Below are positions 12,076-20,237 of a DNA stretch of 45,209 nt, piece after piece. The DNA is from an uncultured Burkholderiales bacterium (GTDB lineage: Bacteria > Pseudomonadota > Gammaproteobacteria > Burkholderiales > Casimicrobiaceae). Location: assembly GCA_937944385.1 (NCBI GenBank), contig CALDYQ010000058.1, forward strand, positions 1 to 45,209, read 5' to 3'. How positions within the stretch are numbered: the stretch's first letter is position 1; the number at the start of each line of letters is the position of its first letter. Position numbers and translations under genes: made by a program. The notes beneath the pieces are model-generated. The model was not told the DNA's origin, did not search any database, and was given only the letters and a program-made list of their open reading frames with translations.

Positions 12076-12839
12076 AAGAAGTCATCCACATGCGGCGCGA
12101 TGCGCCGGAAGATCGCGTAGCCCGCGAGCGCGAAGAGCACGCCGCCCGCAACCAAGGCGAGGTCAACCCAGGCGGGCGCGGTTTCGCCGAGCAGGTACGC
12201 CCCGTGGAAGCGCTCGACCACCCAGGTGTAGGGGTTCCACCACAGGTGCGGGCGGATCGTCTCGGGCAGGATTTCGAGTGCGAACTGGATCGGCGCGAGA
12301 AAGGTGAGCAGAAAGAGGATCGGCCCGAGCATCGGCTCCACGTCACGCACGAGCACGTTGACTGCCGAGACCTTCCACGCGGCACCGAGCGCGGCGAGGT
12401 AGAGCGCGAGCCACGCCGGCAGCGTGGTCAGGAGCGCGGCCGGAGCGAGCGGCGCGCCGAGCGCCCACAGCAGGAATACGATCGCCGCGAGCGCTGCGAA
12501 ATGCAGGGCAAAGCTCGTCGTCACCACGGCGAGAGGCACCCAGGCCCGCGGCAGCGCCGTCTTCGTGATGAGCGCGCCTTGGTCGACCAGCGACGGCGCG
12601 CTCCGAAGCACGCTCTCGGTGAAGGCGATCCACGGCCACAGCCCCACGGCAAGAAAAGCGAGGTAGCTGCCGCCGTACTTGGCCGGCAGGGCAATCTTGA
12701 GAAACACGCTGAACACGATCGCGTAGACCGAAAGCTGGAGGAGCGGCTGCACGAGCCACCAGACCGGCGCAAGTACGCCGCCCAGAAAGCGGTTCTTGAA
12801 CTCGCGCTCGATCAGCGCGCGCAGAAGGGGCGGGATCAC
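12072..12839 (-). CDS. wzm: Polysaccharide ABC exporter permease (Wzm type)
   Basis: The 255-residue protein is the membrane partner of the ATPase encoded next. The start is the GTG at 12839, supported by AGGAGGG 9 bp upstream and by a GTGA overlap with the nuclease stop. The ABC-2 pattern is clear: an N-terminal amphipathic segment (LLRALIEREFKNRFLGGVLA), then about six membrane helices, the WPWIAFTESVLRSAPSLVDQ loop, and the aromatic segment LWWNPYTWVVERFHGAYLLG near residues 195-215, which is conserved in Wzm/TagG-type permeases. What is exported cannot be told, because no glycan synthesis gene lies in the window. Confidence 0.88.
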   Translation of the reverse strand: MIPPLLRALIEREFKNRFLGGVLAPVWWLVQPLLQLSVYAIVFSVFLKIALPAKYGGSYLAFLAVGLWPWIAFTESVLRSAPSLVDQGALITKTALPRAWVPLAVVTTSFALHFAALAAIVFLLWALGAPLAPAALLTTLPAWLALYLAALGAAWKVSAVNVLVRDVEPMLGPILFLLTFLAPIQFALEILPETIRPHLWWNPYTWVVERFHGAYLLGETAPAWVDLALVAGGVLFALAGYAIFRRIAPHVDDFL

Positions 12840-13393
12840 CGCGTGAGCCCTCCTGCCCGGGCCTTGCCCCGGCGCCACTCGGCCGGTGGGACCGGCGCCG
12901 GATCGGCCCAGAGTCCCCGCCTGGCTGCGCGTGCCGCCGCCTCGGCGCGCTGATACCGCGGATCGGCCGCGTGCGCAACGACCCAGGCATAACCCGTCTG
13001 AACGAGCGCGAGATTCAGGGCGTCGGCAGGCTCGCCCGGAGTACTCACGTGGACGAGCAGCCGGCAGTAGCGGTCGGTAGCCACGACCTCGAAGGCGAGC
13101 GTGCGATGGCGTGCCCGTTCACTGAGCCAGCGCCGGGCCGCCTGACCGTGGGGCTGGTCGTATTCCGGCGCATCGACGCGCGCGAGACGCACCGTACGCT
13201 CGACCGGCCCAGGGAACCGACCGGGATTTCTGACGACGAGGGAATCGCCGTCCTTCACGCGAACGACCCTGGCTTCGAAGTGATTCGGCCAACGCGCCCC
13301 AGTGCAACGCGCCTCGGCGTGCGAAAGACCGAGGAACAGCGCGGCAATACCGCCCACCGATGCCGCAGCGACAGCGCGCCGACGGCGAGTCAT
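12836..13393 (-). CDS. Secreted thermonuclease-family protein (SNase-like)
   Basis: The 185-residue protein has a cleavable-looking signal peptide (basic MTRRRRAVAAASVGGIAALF, then a cut near SHAEA). The staphylococcal nuclease fold follows, with VVRVKDGDSLVV holding the metal-binding aspartate. The VRLARVDAPEYDQ segment holds the expected Arg, Asp and Glu, and TDRYCRLLVHV holds the second catalytic arginine. All key SNase residues therefore appear present, and an active Ca-dependent extracellular or periplasmic nuclease is plausible. It overlaps both neighbours by 4 bp, so it is translated in one unit with hisN and the exporter genes. The C-terminus is short and basic. Confidence 0.85.
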   Translation of the reverse strand: MTRRRRAVAAASVGGIAALFLGLSHAEARCTGARWPNHFEARVVRVKDGDSLVVRNPGRFPGPVERTVRLARVDAPEYDQPHGQAARRWLSERARHRTLAFEVVATDRYCRLLVHVSTPGEPADALNLALVQTGYAWVVAHAADPRYQRAEAAARAARRGLWADPAPVPPAEWRRGKARAGGLTR

Positions 13394-14172
13394 GCCCGCT
13401 CACGCAGCACGCCGAGTGCCGCCTCGGCCAGCGCGCGCGAGGAGGCGGCCACGATCGAGCCGTCGCTCGCGAGCGTGAGCGGCGCCCCGGCCCAATCGCA
13501 GCAAACACCGCCGGCCTCCTCGATCGGATTGACGAGGGCGGCGAAATCGACGACCTTCAACCCGCGTTCGATCACGAGATCCGCATGTCCCGCCGCGACG
13601 AGCGCGTAGTTGTAGCAATCGCCCCCGTAGTAGATGCCCTTGGTCGCCCGCTTGAGACGCCCGAGCGTGCCTTCGTGCCCTTCTGCGAACAGATCCGGCG
13701 AGGTCATGAGCACGATCGCATCCGCGAGGCGCGATGCGCGGGGCCGCACGCGCATCGGCCGGCCGTCGAACCATGCGCCCTCGCCCCGCACGCCCACCCA
13801 ACGCTCACCGGTGATCGGCTGGTCGATCACGCCGACCTGCGCGACATCGCGATGCCAGAGCGCCACGAGCGTGCCGAACTGCGGCTTGCCGCAGGTAAAC
13901 GCCTTCGTGCCATCGATCGGATCGATCACCCAGAGCCACTCGGCCTCGGCCCGCGTGGGCGCTTCCTCCTCGCCGAGCACGCCGTGCTCGGGCCAGGCGC
14001 GCGCGATCTCGGCCCGGAGCGCGGCCTCGATGGCCTGGTCGGCGAGCGTGACCGGTGTGGCATCCGGTTTGTCGATCACCTCGAGCTCGGTGCGGTAATA
14101 GCGACGGGCGATCGGCCGTGCGAGGTCGGCCAGATGCTCGGCAAAGTCCCGTAATGTGGCGAGGGAGGTCAT
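13390..14172 (-). CDS. hisN: Inositol-monophosphatase-fold phosphatase, probable histidinol-phosphatase
   Basis: The 260-residue protein starts at the ATG at 14172. A TTG start at 14202 is open too, but it lies in the GAGGAGG-containing leader. Metal-binding motifs of the IMPase family are present: GEEEA at about 75-79, and DPIDGTKAF at about 93-101, followed by GKPQFGTLVAL. This last form is more typical of HisN histidinol-phosphatases than of SuhB. The C-terminal motif is GGDCYNYALVAAGHADLVIE with VVDFAALVNPIEEAGG, where the canonical WD aspartate is kept as VD. Assignment to histidine synthesis is from family resemblance only, since no other his gene is nearby. It heads the four-gene overlapping unit. 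Confidence 0.8.
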   Translation of the reverse strand: MTSLATLRDFAEHLADLARPIARRYYRTELEVIDKPDATPVTLADQAIEAALRAEIARAWPEHGVLGEEEAPTRAEAEWLWVIDPIDGTKAFTCGKPQFGTLVALWHRDVAQVGVIDQPITGERWVGVRGEGAWFDGRPMRVRPRASRLADAIVLMTSPDLFAEGHEGTLGRLKRATKGIYYGGDCYNYALVAAGHADLVIERGLKVVDFAALVNPIEEAGGVCCDWAGAPLTLASDGSIVAASSRALAEAALGVLRERA

Positions 14173-14229
14173 CGCCGATAATTTTCGTCGAACCCTCCTC
14201 AAGCCCCGAAAAAAGAAAGGACCCGCGCC

Positions 14230-14739
14230 ATGACGATCCAGGTTGGAGACAGCCTCCCCGCCGGCACCCTGATGGAATCCACCGGCTACGACGACGGCAA
14301 GAACTGCCCGCTGCCGCCGCAGCCGGTGGACATCCGGGCGCTCTGCGCAGGAAAAAAGGTCGTGATCTTCGGTCTGCCCGGAGCCTACACGCCCACCTGT
14401 TCAGCCGCGCACGTGCCGGGCTATCTCAAGCACCATGACGCGCTCCGCGCCAAGGGCGTGGAGACGATCGTCTGCATGGCGGTCAATGACGGCTTCGTCA
14501 TGGGCGCCTGGGGCCGCGCGCTCGGCGTCGGTGACAGGATCCGCATGCTCGGCGACGGCTCGGCCGCCTTCACCAAAGCGCTCGGACTCGAACTCGACCT
14601 GACCGACAAAGGCATGGGTGTGCGCTGCCAGCGCTTCTCGCTCCTGGTCGAGGACAACGTGGTCAAGCAGGTCAACATCGAAGGGGTCGGGCCGGCGAAC
14701 TGCTCGTTCGCCGAGGCGATGCTCGAGCAGCTTGGCTGA
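14230..14739 (+). CDS. Peroxiredoxin of the Prx5 family
   Basis: The 169-residue cytosolic peroxidase reduces hydrogen peroxide or alkyl peroxides using thiols. The peroxidatic cysteine is Cys57 in GAYTPTCSAAHVPGY, with the conserved Pro and Thr of the PxxxTxxC motif. The segment ETIVCMAVNDGFVMGAWG and the later RCQRFSLLVEDNVVKQVNIE are typical of Prx5/AhpE-like redoxins fused or unfused to glutaredoxin. Here there is no glutaredoxin domain. GAAAGGA precedes the ATG. The gene diverges from hisN across only 57 bp and is followed after 19 bp by a thioesterase gene. Confidence 0.92.
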   Translation: MTIQVGDSLPAGTLMESTGYDDGKNCPLPPQPVDIRALCAGKKVVIFGLPGAYTPTCSAAHVPGYLKHHDALRAKGVETIVCMAVNDGFVMGAWGRALGVGDRIRMLGDGSAAFTKALGLELDLTDKGMGVRCQRFSLLVEDNVVKQVNIEGVGPANCSFAEAMLEQLG

Positions 14740-14758
14740 AACCGGGATCCCCAGACGC

Positions 14759-15160
14759 GTGACCGCACTGCCCACCGACCGCGAACTGGCGCTCCGCGTG
14801 ATCCCGATGCCGTCGGACGCCAACGCAAATGGCGACATCTTCGGCGGCTGGCTGATGGCGCAGGTCGACCTCGCCGGGAGCATCCCCGCGGCCCGGCGCG
14901 CGCGCGGGCGCATCGCCACGGTCGCGGTGTCGTCCTTCCTGTTCAAGCACCCGGTGCAGATCGGCGACGTGGTGAGCTTCTACACGCGCGTGGCCAAGAC
15001 CGGCCGCACCTCGATCACGATCGAGGTCGAGGCGTATTCCGAGCGGCGGCAGGGCAGCGAGGTGGTGAAGGTGACCGAGGCGGTCCTCACGTACGTTGCG
15101 ATCACGCCCGACGGTCGGCCACGCGAGCTGCCGCCGGAAGCGGGCACGGTGGTGGCCTGA
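14759..15160 (+). CDS. Acyl-CoA thioesterase, YciA-like hotdog fold
   Basis: The 133-residue protein starts at the GTG at 14759. A TTG at 14732 that overlaps the peroxiredoxin end is the alternative. The hotdog-thioesterase motif NANGDIFGGWLMAQVD is near residues 21-36 and matches YciA, with the catalytic aspartate and glycine turn. The strand IATVAVSSFLFKHPVQIGDV and the C-terminal YVAITPDGRPRELPPE also fit YciA, which hydrolyses a broad range of acyl-CoAs in the cytosol. The family normally forms hexamers. It is 12 bp upstream of the next gene and likely cotranscribed with the peroxiredoxin. Confidence 0.9.
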   Translation: MTALPTDRELALRVIPMPSDANANGDIFGGWLMAQVDLAGSIPAARRARGRIATVAVSSFLFKHPVQIGDVVSFYTRVAKTGRTSITIEVEAYSERRQGSEVVKVTEAVLTYVAITPDGRPRELPPEAGTVVA

Positions 15161-15172
15161 GGCCGAGCCGAG

Positions 15173-16069
15173 TTGAGACGCGCATTCGTTGCGGCGGCGC
15201 TCGCTCTGCTCGCCGTTGGCTGCGCCAGCAGGCCAGAGCGCCACGATGAAAACACAGTTCTCCGCGTGGAGTTCGCCGCGCCGCACCTGGGTGCCCGAGC
15301 GCTGCCCGCGCTTCTCTACGCACCCAATGACACAGCGGCCGGGCCGCGCCCCGCGGTGATCATGCTGCGCGGCTGCGGCGGCGTGGGCCGTGATGACCAG
15401 CCCAACGCCCGCCATGCGATGTGGCGCGACTGGCTGCTCGATCGCGGCTTCATGGTCGTCTTCCCGCTCTCGTTCACCGCGCGCGGGCTCAGCGAGATCT
15501 GCACCGTGCGGATGGGCGAACGCACGGTGCAGCCGCGCGACCGCGTGGCCGATGTTCTGGCCACCGTCGAGGCGCTTCGAGCGCGGGGCGATGTGGACGC
15601 GACACGGCTCGTGCTTTGGGGCTTTTCGCACGGCGGCTCGACCGTGCTCGCCACCGTCGCCCGCGAGCCGCGGGCCCGCGGGCTCTTTCGCCAGGCCATC
15701 GCCTTCTACCCGGGCTGCAGCGCGTATGCGGCAGCGGCTAGGCGCGGCGAGCGGCTCGCCCTCGCTGCACCACTCGCGATCCTGATCGGCGAGGCGGATG
15801 ACTGGACCCCGGCTGCGCCCTGTCGCGACTGGATCGAGACGCTTGCAGCGCGCGGCGAGGCGGCCGAGATCGCCCTCTATCCCGGCGCCTATCACGATTT
15901 CGACAGCCCGCGCGGGCAACCGCGCCTCAGAACGGACGTGCCCAACGGCGTAACCCCGGGGCCGCGGTGTGACCGTGGGCCCAAACCCCGCGGCGCGGGA
16001 GGCAGCGAAGCAGCGCGTGGCGACCCCCTCCTCGGCGATCGTGGGCTCATCGATGCGACGGCGCGGTAG
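15173..16069 (+). CDS. Dienelactone-hydrolase-like lipoprotein with a probable C-terminal frameshift
   Basis: As read, this is a 298-residue protein from a TTG start. It has a lipoprotein signal (MRRAFVAAALALLAVGC, lipobox AVGC) and an alpha/beta-hydrolase core. The core shows the oxyanion segment VIMLRGCGGVGRDD, the GFSHGG nucleophile elbow near residue 150, an acid-bearing LIGEADDWTP and a histidine in YPGAYHDFDSP, so the triad is complete. After PNGVTPGP the reading frame becomes arginine/glycine-rich and unlike the family. The other frame, from 15966, reads GVTVGPNPAAREAAKQRV, which is the usual ending of this family. A one-base gain within the CCCCGGGG run at 15954-15961, or an equivalent sequencing error, explains this. 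The 3' end overlaps convergent tamB by 23 bp. Confidence 0.75.
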   Translation: MRRAFVAAALALLAVGCASRPERHDENTVLRVEFAAPHLGARALPALLYAPNDTAAGPRPAVIMLRGCGGVGRDDQPNARHAMWRDWLLDRGFMVVFPLSFTARGLSEICTVRMGERTVQPRDRVADVLATVEALRARGDVDATRLVLWGFSHGGSTVLATVAREPRARGLFRQAIAFYPGCSAYAAAARRGERLALAAPLAILIGEADDWTPAAPCRDWIETLAARGEAAEIALYPGAYHDFDSPRGQPRLRTDVPNGVTPGPRCDRGPKPRGAGGSEAARGDPLLGDRGLIDATAR

Positions 16070-19000
16070 GTGCGGACGGTGTCGTTTTGGGCGGCTCACC
16101 AAAGCGCAGTTGCAGGAAGGCATCGATCGCCGTCTCATCGCCTGAACGCACACGCACCGAGAGCCGGTTCGTGATGCGGTAGAGCAGTTCGAACACGCCC
16201 TGCGCCGAGGCGAGCCCGCGTTCGTAGCCGACGTAGAGGCGATCGGTGATCTGCTTGCCCACCGTGACCACCGTGTCGCCGCCGCTGCCGCCCGGGCGGC
16301 TGACCGCGAGCGTGTCGAGCCCGAGCCGAGAGGCGAGGCCTTCGCGCTCGCCCACGAGGAGCGCGAGTGCGGCGGCCTGGACGAGCGCGGCCTCGCGGCC
16401 ATCGAGTTCGCTCGCGCTTCGGCCGGTCACCAGGAGCGCGAGCGCCTCGCGCTCGTTGCGCGGCGGCACTGAATGAACCGCGACCTCGGGCCGTGCCGCC
16501 GTGCCCGTGATCGCAAGCCCGACCGCATCATCCGGCGTCGAGCGCGCACGCAGCGCGAGCAGGTCGAGCCGCGCGGCCTCGGGCGGACCGGCGAGGCGAA
16601 TCACGCCGCGCTCGATCTCGAGATCCTGCCCATAAGCCCGGTAGCGGCCACCGACCACGCGCACCTCGCCGTCGAGCCTGAGATCGCGCCGCACCGGATC
16701 GGTGCTCGCACGCACCTCACCACGCAGCCCGGCGTCGAGCCCGCGACCACGGATGCGCAGGTCGTCGCCGAGATCGACGCTCACATCGACCCGGAGCCGT
16801 CCGCCCGCAGGGCGAGCGCTGCCGTTGCCGCCCGTGCCCCCGCCAGCTGCGGCGCCCCGGCGCACGATCACGTCCTCGGAGAGCGTCGGCGCATCCGACA
16901 CCGCCACATCGATGCGCCCGCGGTCGAGCTGGAGCGTGCCGAGCAGTTCGACGCGCTCGCGGCTCGCGCCCAAGCCCAGGGCACCGCTCGCGACCAGCGC
17001 ACGGTCGGCGCGGCCCGAGAGCTGGGCGCGATCGAAATCGATGCGCAGGGCAAACGGCGCGCCTTCGGTGAAGCGGCCCTCGCCGACGAGCCCAATCGTC
17101 CCTTCACCCGCGCGGAAGCGGCCTTCGGTGATGCTCCAGCGCTCGCCGTCGGCCTCGATGCGGAGCCGACCCTCATCGAGCGCGATGCCTTCGCGCAGGT
17201 TGCGTGCAGTCAGCCGCTCGGCGGTCAGGCTGCCCCGGGCCGAAGGGGTCGCGAGTTGCCCGCCGAGTTCGAGGCGCCCCTCCACGCGGCCGTCGAGCCG
17301 CCAGGTCGCCGGCAGCCAGGCGTTCACAGGGGCGATGTCGGTGAGCGCGAGCGTGAGCGCGCCTTCGAGCGGACTCGTCGTCGCGGGCCACCACGCACCC
17401 GCGGTGAGCGGCGTGGCCGCCTCGGCCTCGATGCGCCCGAAGCGTGCGCTCACGACCCGGCCCACCGTCTGCCAGCGGCCCGCACGCACCGTGAGGTCTG
17501 CCTCGAGCGCGGTGAGCCCGAGCGCAAGCGCCGGCGCGTCTGCATCCGGCGCAAGGCGCAGGTCGCCATCGACCCGTGCGATGCGCACCTCGAGCGTGTC
17601 TCGCACATCCCCCGCGGCGCGCCAGCGCAGGGCGAGGCGCAGATCCCCGGTGGGCGACGGTGTTGCGCGGGTCGCGCTCGCGGGCAGCCGCCGAAGGAGG
17701 TCGGCCGCGGACAGGGGGCCCGCCTCGCCCGTGCCTTCGAGCGCGAGCCGCTCGCCCGCCTGCATCAGGCGATGCGCCGAGAAGCGCACCGGCACCCCAT
17801 CGAGCCGCACGCTACCCGCCCCGAGCCGCGCCTCGTGCCCAACGCTGCTCGCAATGGCTTCGAGATCGACCGGCGCTTCGAGCGTGAACCACTCCCGCGC
17901 GGCCGAGGTCAGACGCGCCTCGCTCACGCGGCCTCGCCACGCCTGGGCAGACGCATCCGTGCGCAGCCCGCCCGCAAGCGCGAGACGGGCCTCGAGCGCC
18001 TCGGGATGCGCAACGAGGCCGCTCACACGCCCCGCCCAGCTCACCTCGTGAGCAACCAGCGTCCCTTGGGCTCGCCCGCCGAGCTCGCTCAGGCGGATCG
18101 GCTGCCCGTCGTTTGCCTCGCGCACTTCGCGCCGCGCGAGTGTGAGCGCCTCGGCCCGAAGCGCGCCCGTCACCGTGGCGGCGCTGCGCGGACCCGCGAG
18201 ATTCGTCGCGCGCAGGTCGAGCGACCAGGCCTCGGCCGCAACATCCGCCGCAGCGGTCCGTCGGCCCGCGAGCTCGGCTCGCACGGCATCGACTGGCCAG
18301 CCTGAGGAGCCTGCTTGCGTGGCCACAGGCGGCTGCCACGCACCGAGCCCCGTGAACTCGACCATGCCCTTGATGTCGCCAGAGAGCGCCGCACGCGCCG
18401 TGCGAAGCGCCGGTGCGACCTGGGCGAGCGTCTCGAGCGCGGGGACGTCGAGCGTGAGCCGAAGCGACTCGCCGCGGGCGCCCACGCCGCCCTGCCATGC
18501 GAGCTGCTGCCCACCCCAGCGCAGCTCACCGCTGCCGCGAAGCACCGGCGGCGCTGCCGCAGCTGCCGTCCGCGCGGTCTCGATGCGCCCGTCGCTCGCG
18601 AGCGCAAGGCCCGCGAGACGGCTGCCCGCGAGCTGCCAGCGACCGCGCGCATCGAGCAGGCGCAGGCCACCGGAGGCGGCGTGATCGAGCGTGCCCGCCA
18701 CCTCGGCCTCCCCCGTGAGCGCGTCGCCCGGCGCGACGGTCAGCCACGGTGCAAGCCAGGGTGAAAGCCAGCGCGCATCGAAGGCGTCCGCCTCGAGTCG
18801 CCCATCTGCCACCCAGCGCGGGGCCGCGGATCCGCCCGTACGCCGGGCTTCGACCGTGGCCGAGAGCGCTGCGCCGACTCGGGCCTCGAGGCGAACCCGT
18901 TCGCGACCCGCCTCGGCACGTGATTCGGCACGTGGCTCGGCACGCCATTCGATGCGGACCGTGAGCGGCTGCGCTTCGCGCCGCGGTGCGTCCGGCGGTG

Positions 19001-20237
19001 GCCGCCAGCGGCCGCGGACTGCAGCCTCCACGGCCTCGGTGAGCGCGCGGCCGCGGTTCTCGGCGGTGAATTCGAGCGCCTCGAGGCGCCCGGGCAGCCC
19101 GACCCCAAGGCGCGCGAAGTCGATCGCCTCGCCCTGGGCGCGCACCTGCCAGCCCCGATCGTGCCCGAGGTGCCATTGCCCGGCGAGCGTGAGTCGACCC
19201 GCGCTGCCCTCGGCGTCGCCGAGACGCGCCTCGACTCCCTCGAAGCGCACGCGCTCCCCGGCCTGGGCGAGCCGGCCAGAAAGCCGCGCGATGGGCAGCC
19301 GACCGTCATTCCAGGCACCGGCCACCGCGTTGGCGAGCTCGACGCCGGCCGTCGGGCGCGCGAGATCGGTGAGATCGGCGCGCACCGTGCCGGTGAGTGC
19401 GGTGCGGGGCAGTTCCGGCGCGAACGCAGCGAGGTCCACACGATCGAGTTGCGCATCGACCCGGCCGAGCGGTTGCGCGGCGAAGGGTGCGAGGCGGGCC
19501 TTGATCTCGGCGTGCTGCGCGCGGCTTTCGAGCGCCGCTTGGAGCGCGAGATCCGGAAGTCGCTCGCCGAGCGTCGCGCGAAGCCGCCACGGTGTCGCCG
19601 CGGCCTCGGCGCGCGAGACGAGGCGGACGTCGCCCGCGAGCGCGAGCGTGCGGGCGTCGAGCGTGACCCGGGCACCGCCGGTGAACCAGGGCGTCTCGGC
19701 GCGCTCGAGCGAGAGGACGTGCTCTCGACGGCCGAGCGCGACGCCGCCCGCGAACGGACCGAGCGCGAGGGGCTCGGCGCCCGGCGCACGTCGCCACAGC
19801 ACGCGCCCGAGTTCGACACGATCGAGCGCGAGGTCGAGCGGCCATTCGAGCGAGGTGGGCGGTGGCGCGGGCGGGCTCGGCGCGCGTTGGGTGATCTCGA
19901 TCACGCCGATCGCGACCCGTTCGAGCGTGAGACGGCGCGCAGCGAGGCTCCAGTTCCTCACGTCGATGGCCACGTCGCGGGCGCGGATCTCCCGTGTGGG
20001 GTCCTGCCAGGTGAGCTGCCCGATGAGGAGTCGACCCAGTGGATCGCCTTCTACGCCCAAGACGGCCAGGCCCGGCACGGCCATCCGAAGGCCCTGGACG
20101 AACGCGATGCGCCGTGCGCCGTCGCTGACGGCAAGCGTGGCAAGCGTCAGCGCGAGCAGCAGCGCAAGCAGCGCGGGTGCGAACAGCAGGGCCAAGAGGC
20201 CCCATATCGTGGGGCGGTGCAGACCGTCCCACCGCAT
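16047..20237 (-). CDS. tamB: Translocation and assembly module inner-membrane protein TamB
   Basis: The 1396-residue protein spans the periplasm from an inner-membrane anchor to the outer-membrane partner TamA. It helps assemble beta-barrel proteins or move lipids. The start is the ATG at 20237, which shares one base with the tamA stop (TGATG). A single N-terminal helix (IWGLLALLFAPALLALLLAL) precedes a very long repetitive beta-strand region rich in Arg, Ala and Leu. The C-terminal DUF490/TamB domain is clear, with DTVVTVGKQITDRLYVGYER and LRFGEPP near the end. Its length is in the usual 1200-1450 range. The opposite strand stays open for long stretches, but without any recognised domain. 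Confidence 0.93.
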   Translation of the reverse strand: MRWDGLHRPTIWGLLALLFAPALLALLLALTLATLAVSDGARRIAFVQGLRMAVPGLAVLGVEGDPLGRLLIGQLTWQDPTREIRARDVAIDVRNWSLAARRLTLERVAIGVIEITQRAPSPPAPPPTSLEWPLDLALDRVELGRVLWRRAPGAEPLALGPFAGGVALGRREHVLSLERAETPWFTGGARVTLDARTLALAGDVRLVSRAEAAATPWRLRATLGERLPDLALQAALESRAQHAEIKARLAPFAAQPLGRVDAQLDRVDLAAFAPELPRTALTGTVRADLTDLARPTAGVELANAVAGAWNDGRLPIARLSGRLAQAGERVRFEGVEARLGDAEGSAGRLTLAGQWHLGHDRGWQVRAQGEAIDFARLGVGLPGRLEALEFTAENRGRALTEAVEAAVRGRWRPPPDAPRREAQPLTVRIEWRAEPRAESRAEAGRERVRLEARVGAALSATVEARRTGGSAAPRWVADGRLEADAFDARWLSPWLAPWLTVAPGDALTGEAEVAGTLDHAASGGLRLLDARGRWQLAGSRLAGLALASDGRIETARTAAAAAPPVLRGSGELRWGGQQLAWQGGVGARGESLRLTLDVPALETLAQVAPALRTARAALSGDIKGMVEFTGLGAWQPPVATQAGSSGWPVDAVRAELAGRRTAAADVAAEAWSLDLRATNLAGPRSAATVTGALRAEALTLARREVREANDGQPIRLSELGGRAQGTLVAHEVSWAGRVSGLVAHPEALEARLALAGGLRTDASAQAWRGRVSEARLTSAAREWFTLEAPVDLEAIASSVGHEARLGAGSVRLDGVPVRFSAHRLMQAGERLALEGTGEAGPLSAADLLRRLPASATRATPSPTGDLRLALRWRAAGDVRDTLEVRIARVDGDLRLAPDADAPALALGLTALEADLTVRAGRWQTVGRVVSARFGRIEAEAATPLTAGAWWPATTSPLEGALTLALTDIAPVNAWLPATWRLDGRVEGRLELGGQLATPSARGSLTAERLTARNLREGIALDEGRLRIEADGERWSITEGRFRAGEGTIGLVGEGRFTEGAPFALRIDFDRAQLSGRADRALVASGALGLGASRERVELLGTLQLDRGRIDVAVSDAPTLSEDVIVRRGAAAGGGTGGNGSARPAGGRLRVDVSVDLGDDLRIRGRGLDAGLRGEVRASTDPVRRDLRLDGEVRVVGGRYRAYGQDLEIERGVIRLAGPPEAARLDLLALRARSTPDDAVGLAITGTAARPEVAVHSVPPRNEREALALLVTGRSASELDGREAALVQAAALALLVGEREGLASRLGLDTLAVSRPGGSGGDTVVTVGKQITDRLYVGYERGLASAQGVFELLYRITNRLSVRVRSGDETAIDAFLQLRFGEPPKTTPSAPTAPSHR

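Noticed and set aside
15950-16145. Programmed ribosomal frameshift in the hydrolase gene
   Set aside because: No slippery heptamer or downstream stem-loop is evident at the break. An indel in the CCCCGGGG run is simpler.
16473-18305. Open frames of several hundred codons on the plus strand opposite tamB
   Set aside because: They are arginine/alanine/glutamate-rich shadows of the tamB reading frame, with no ribosome-binding site or conserved motif.
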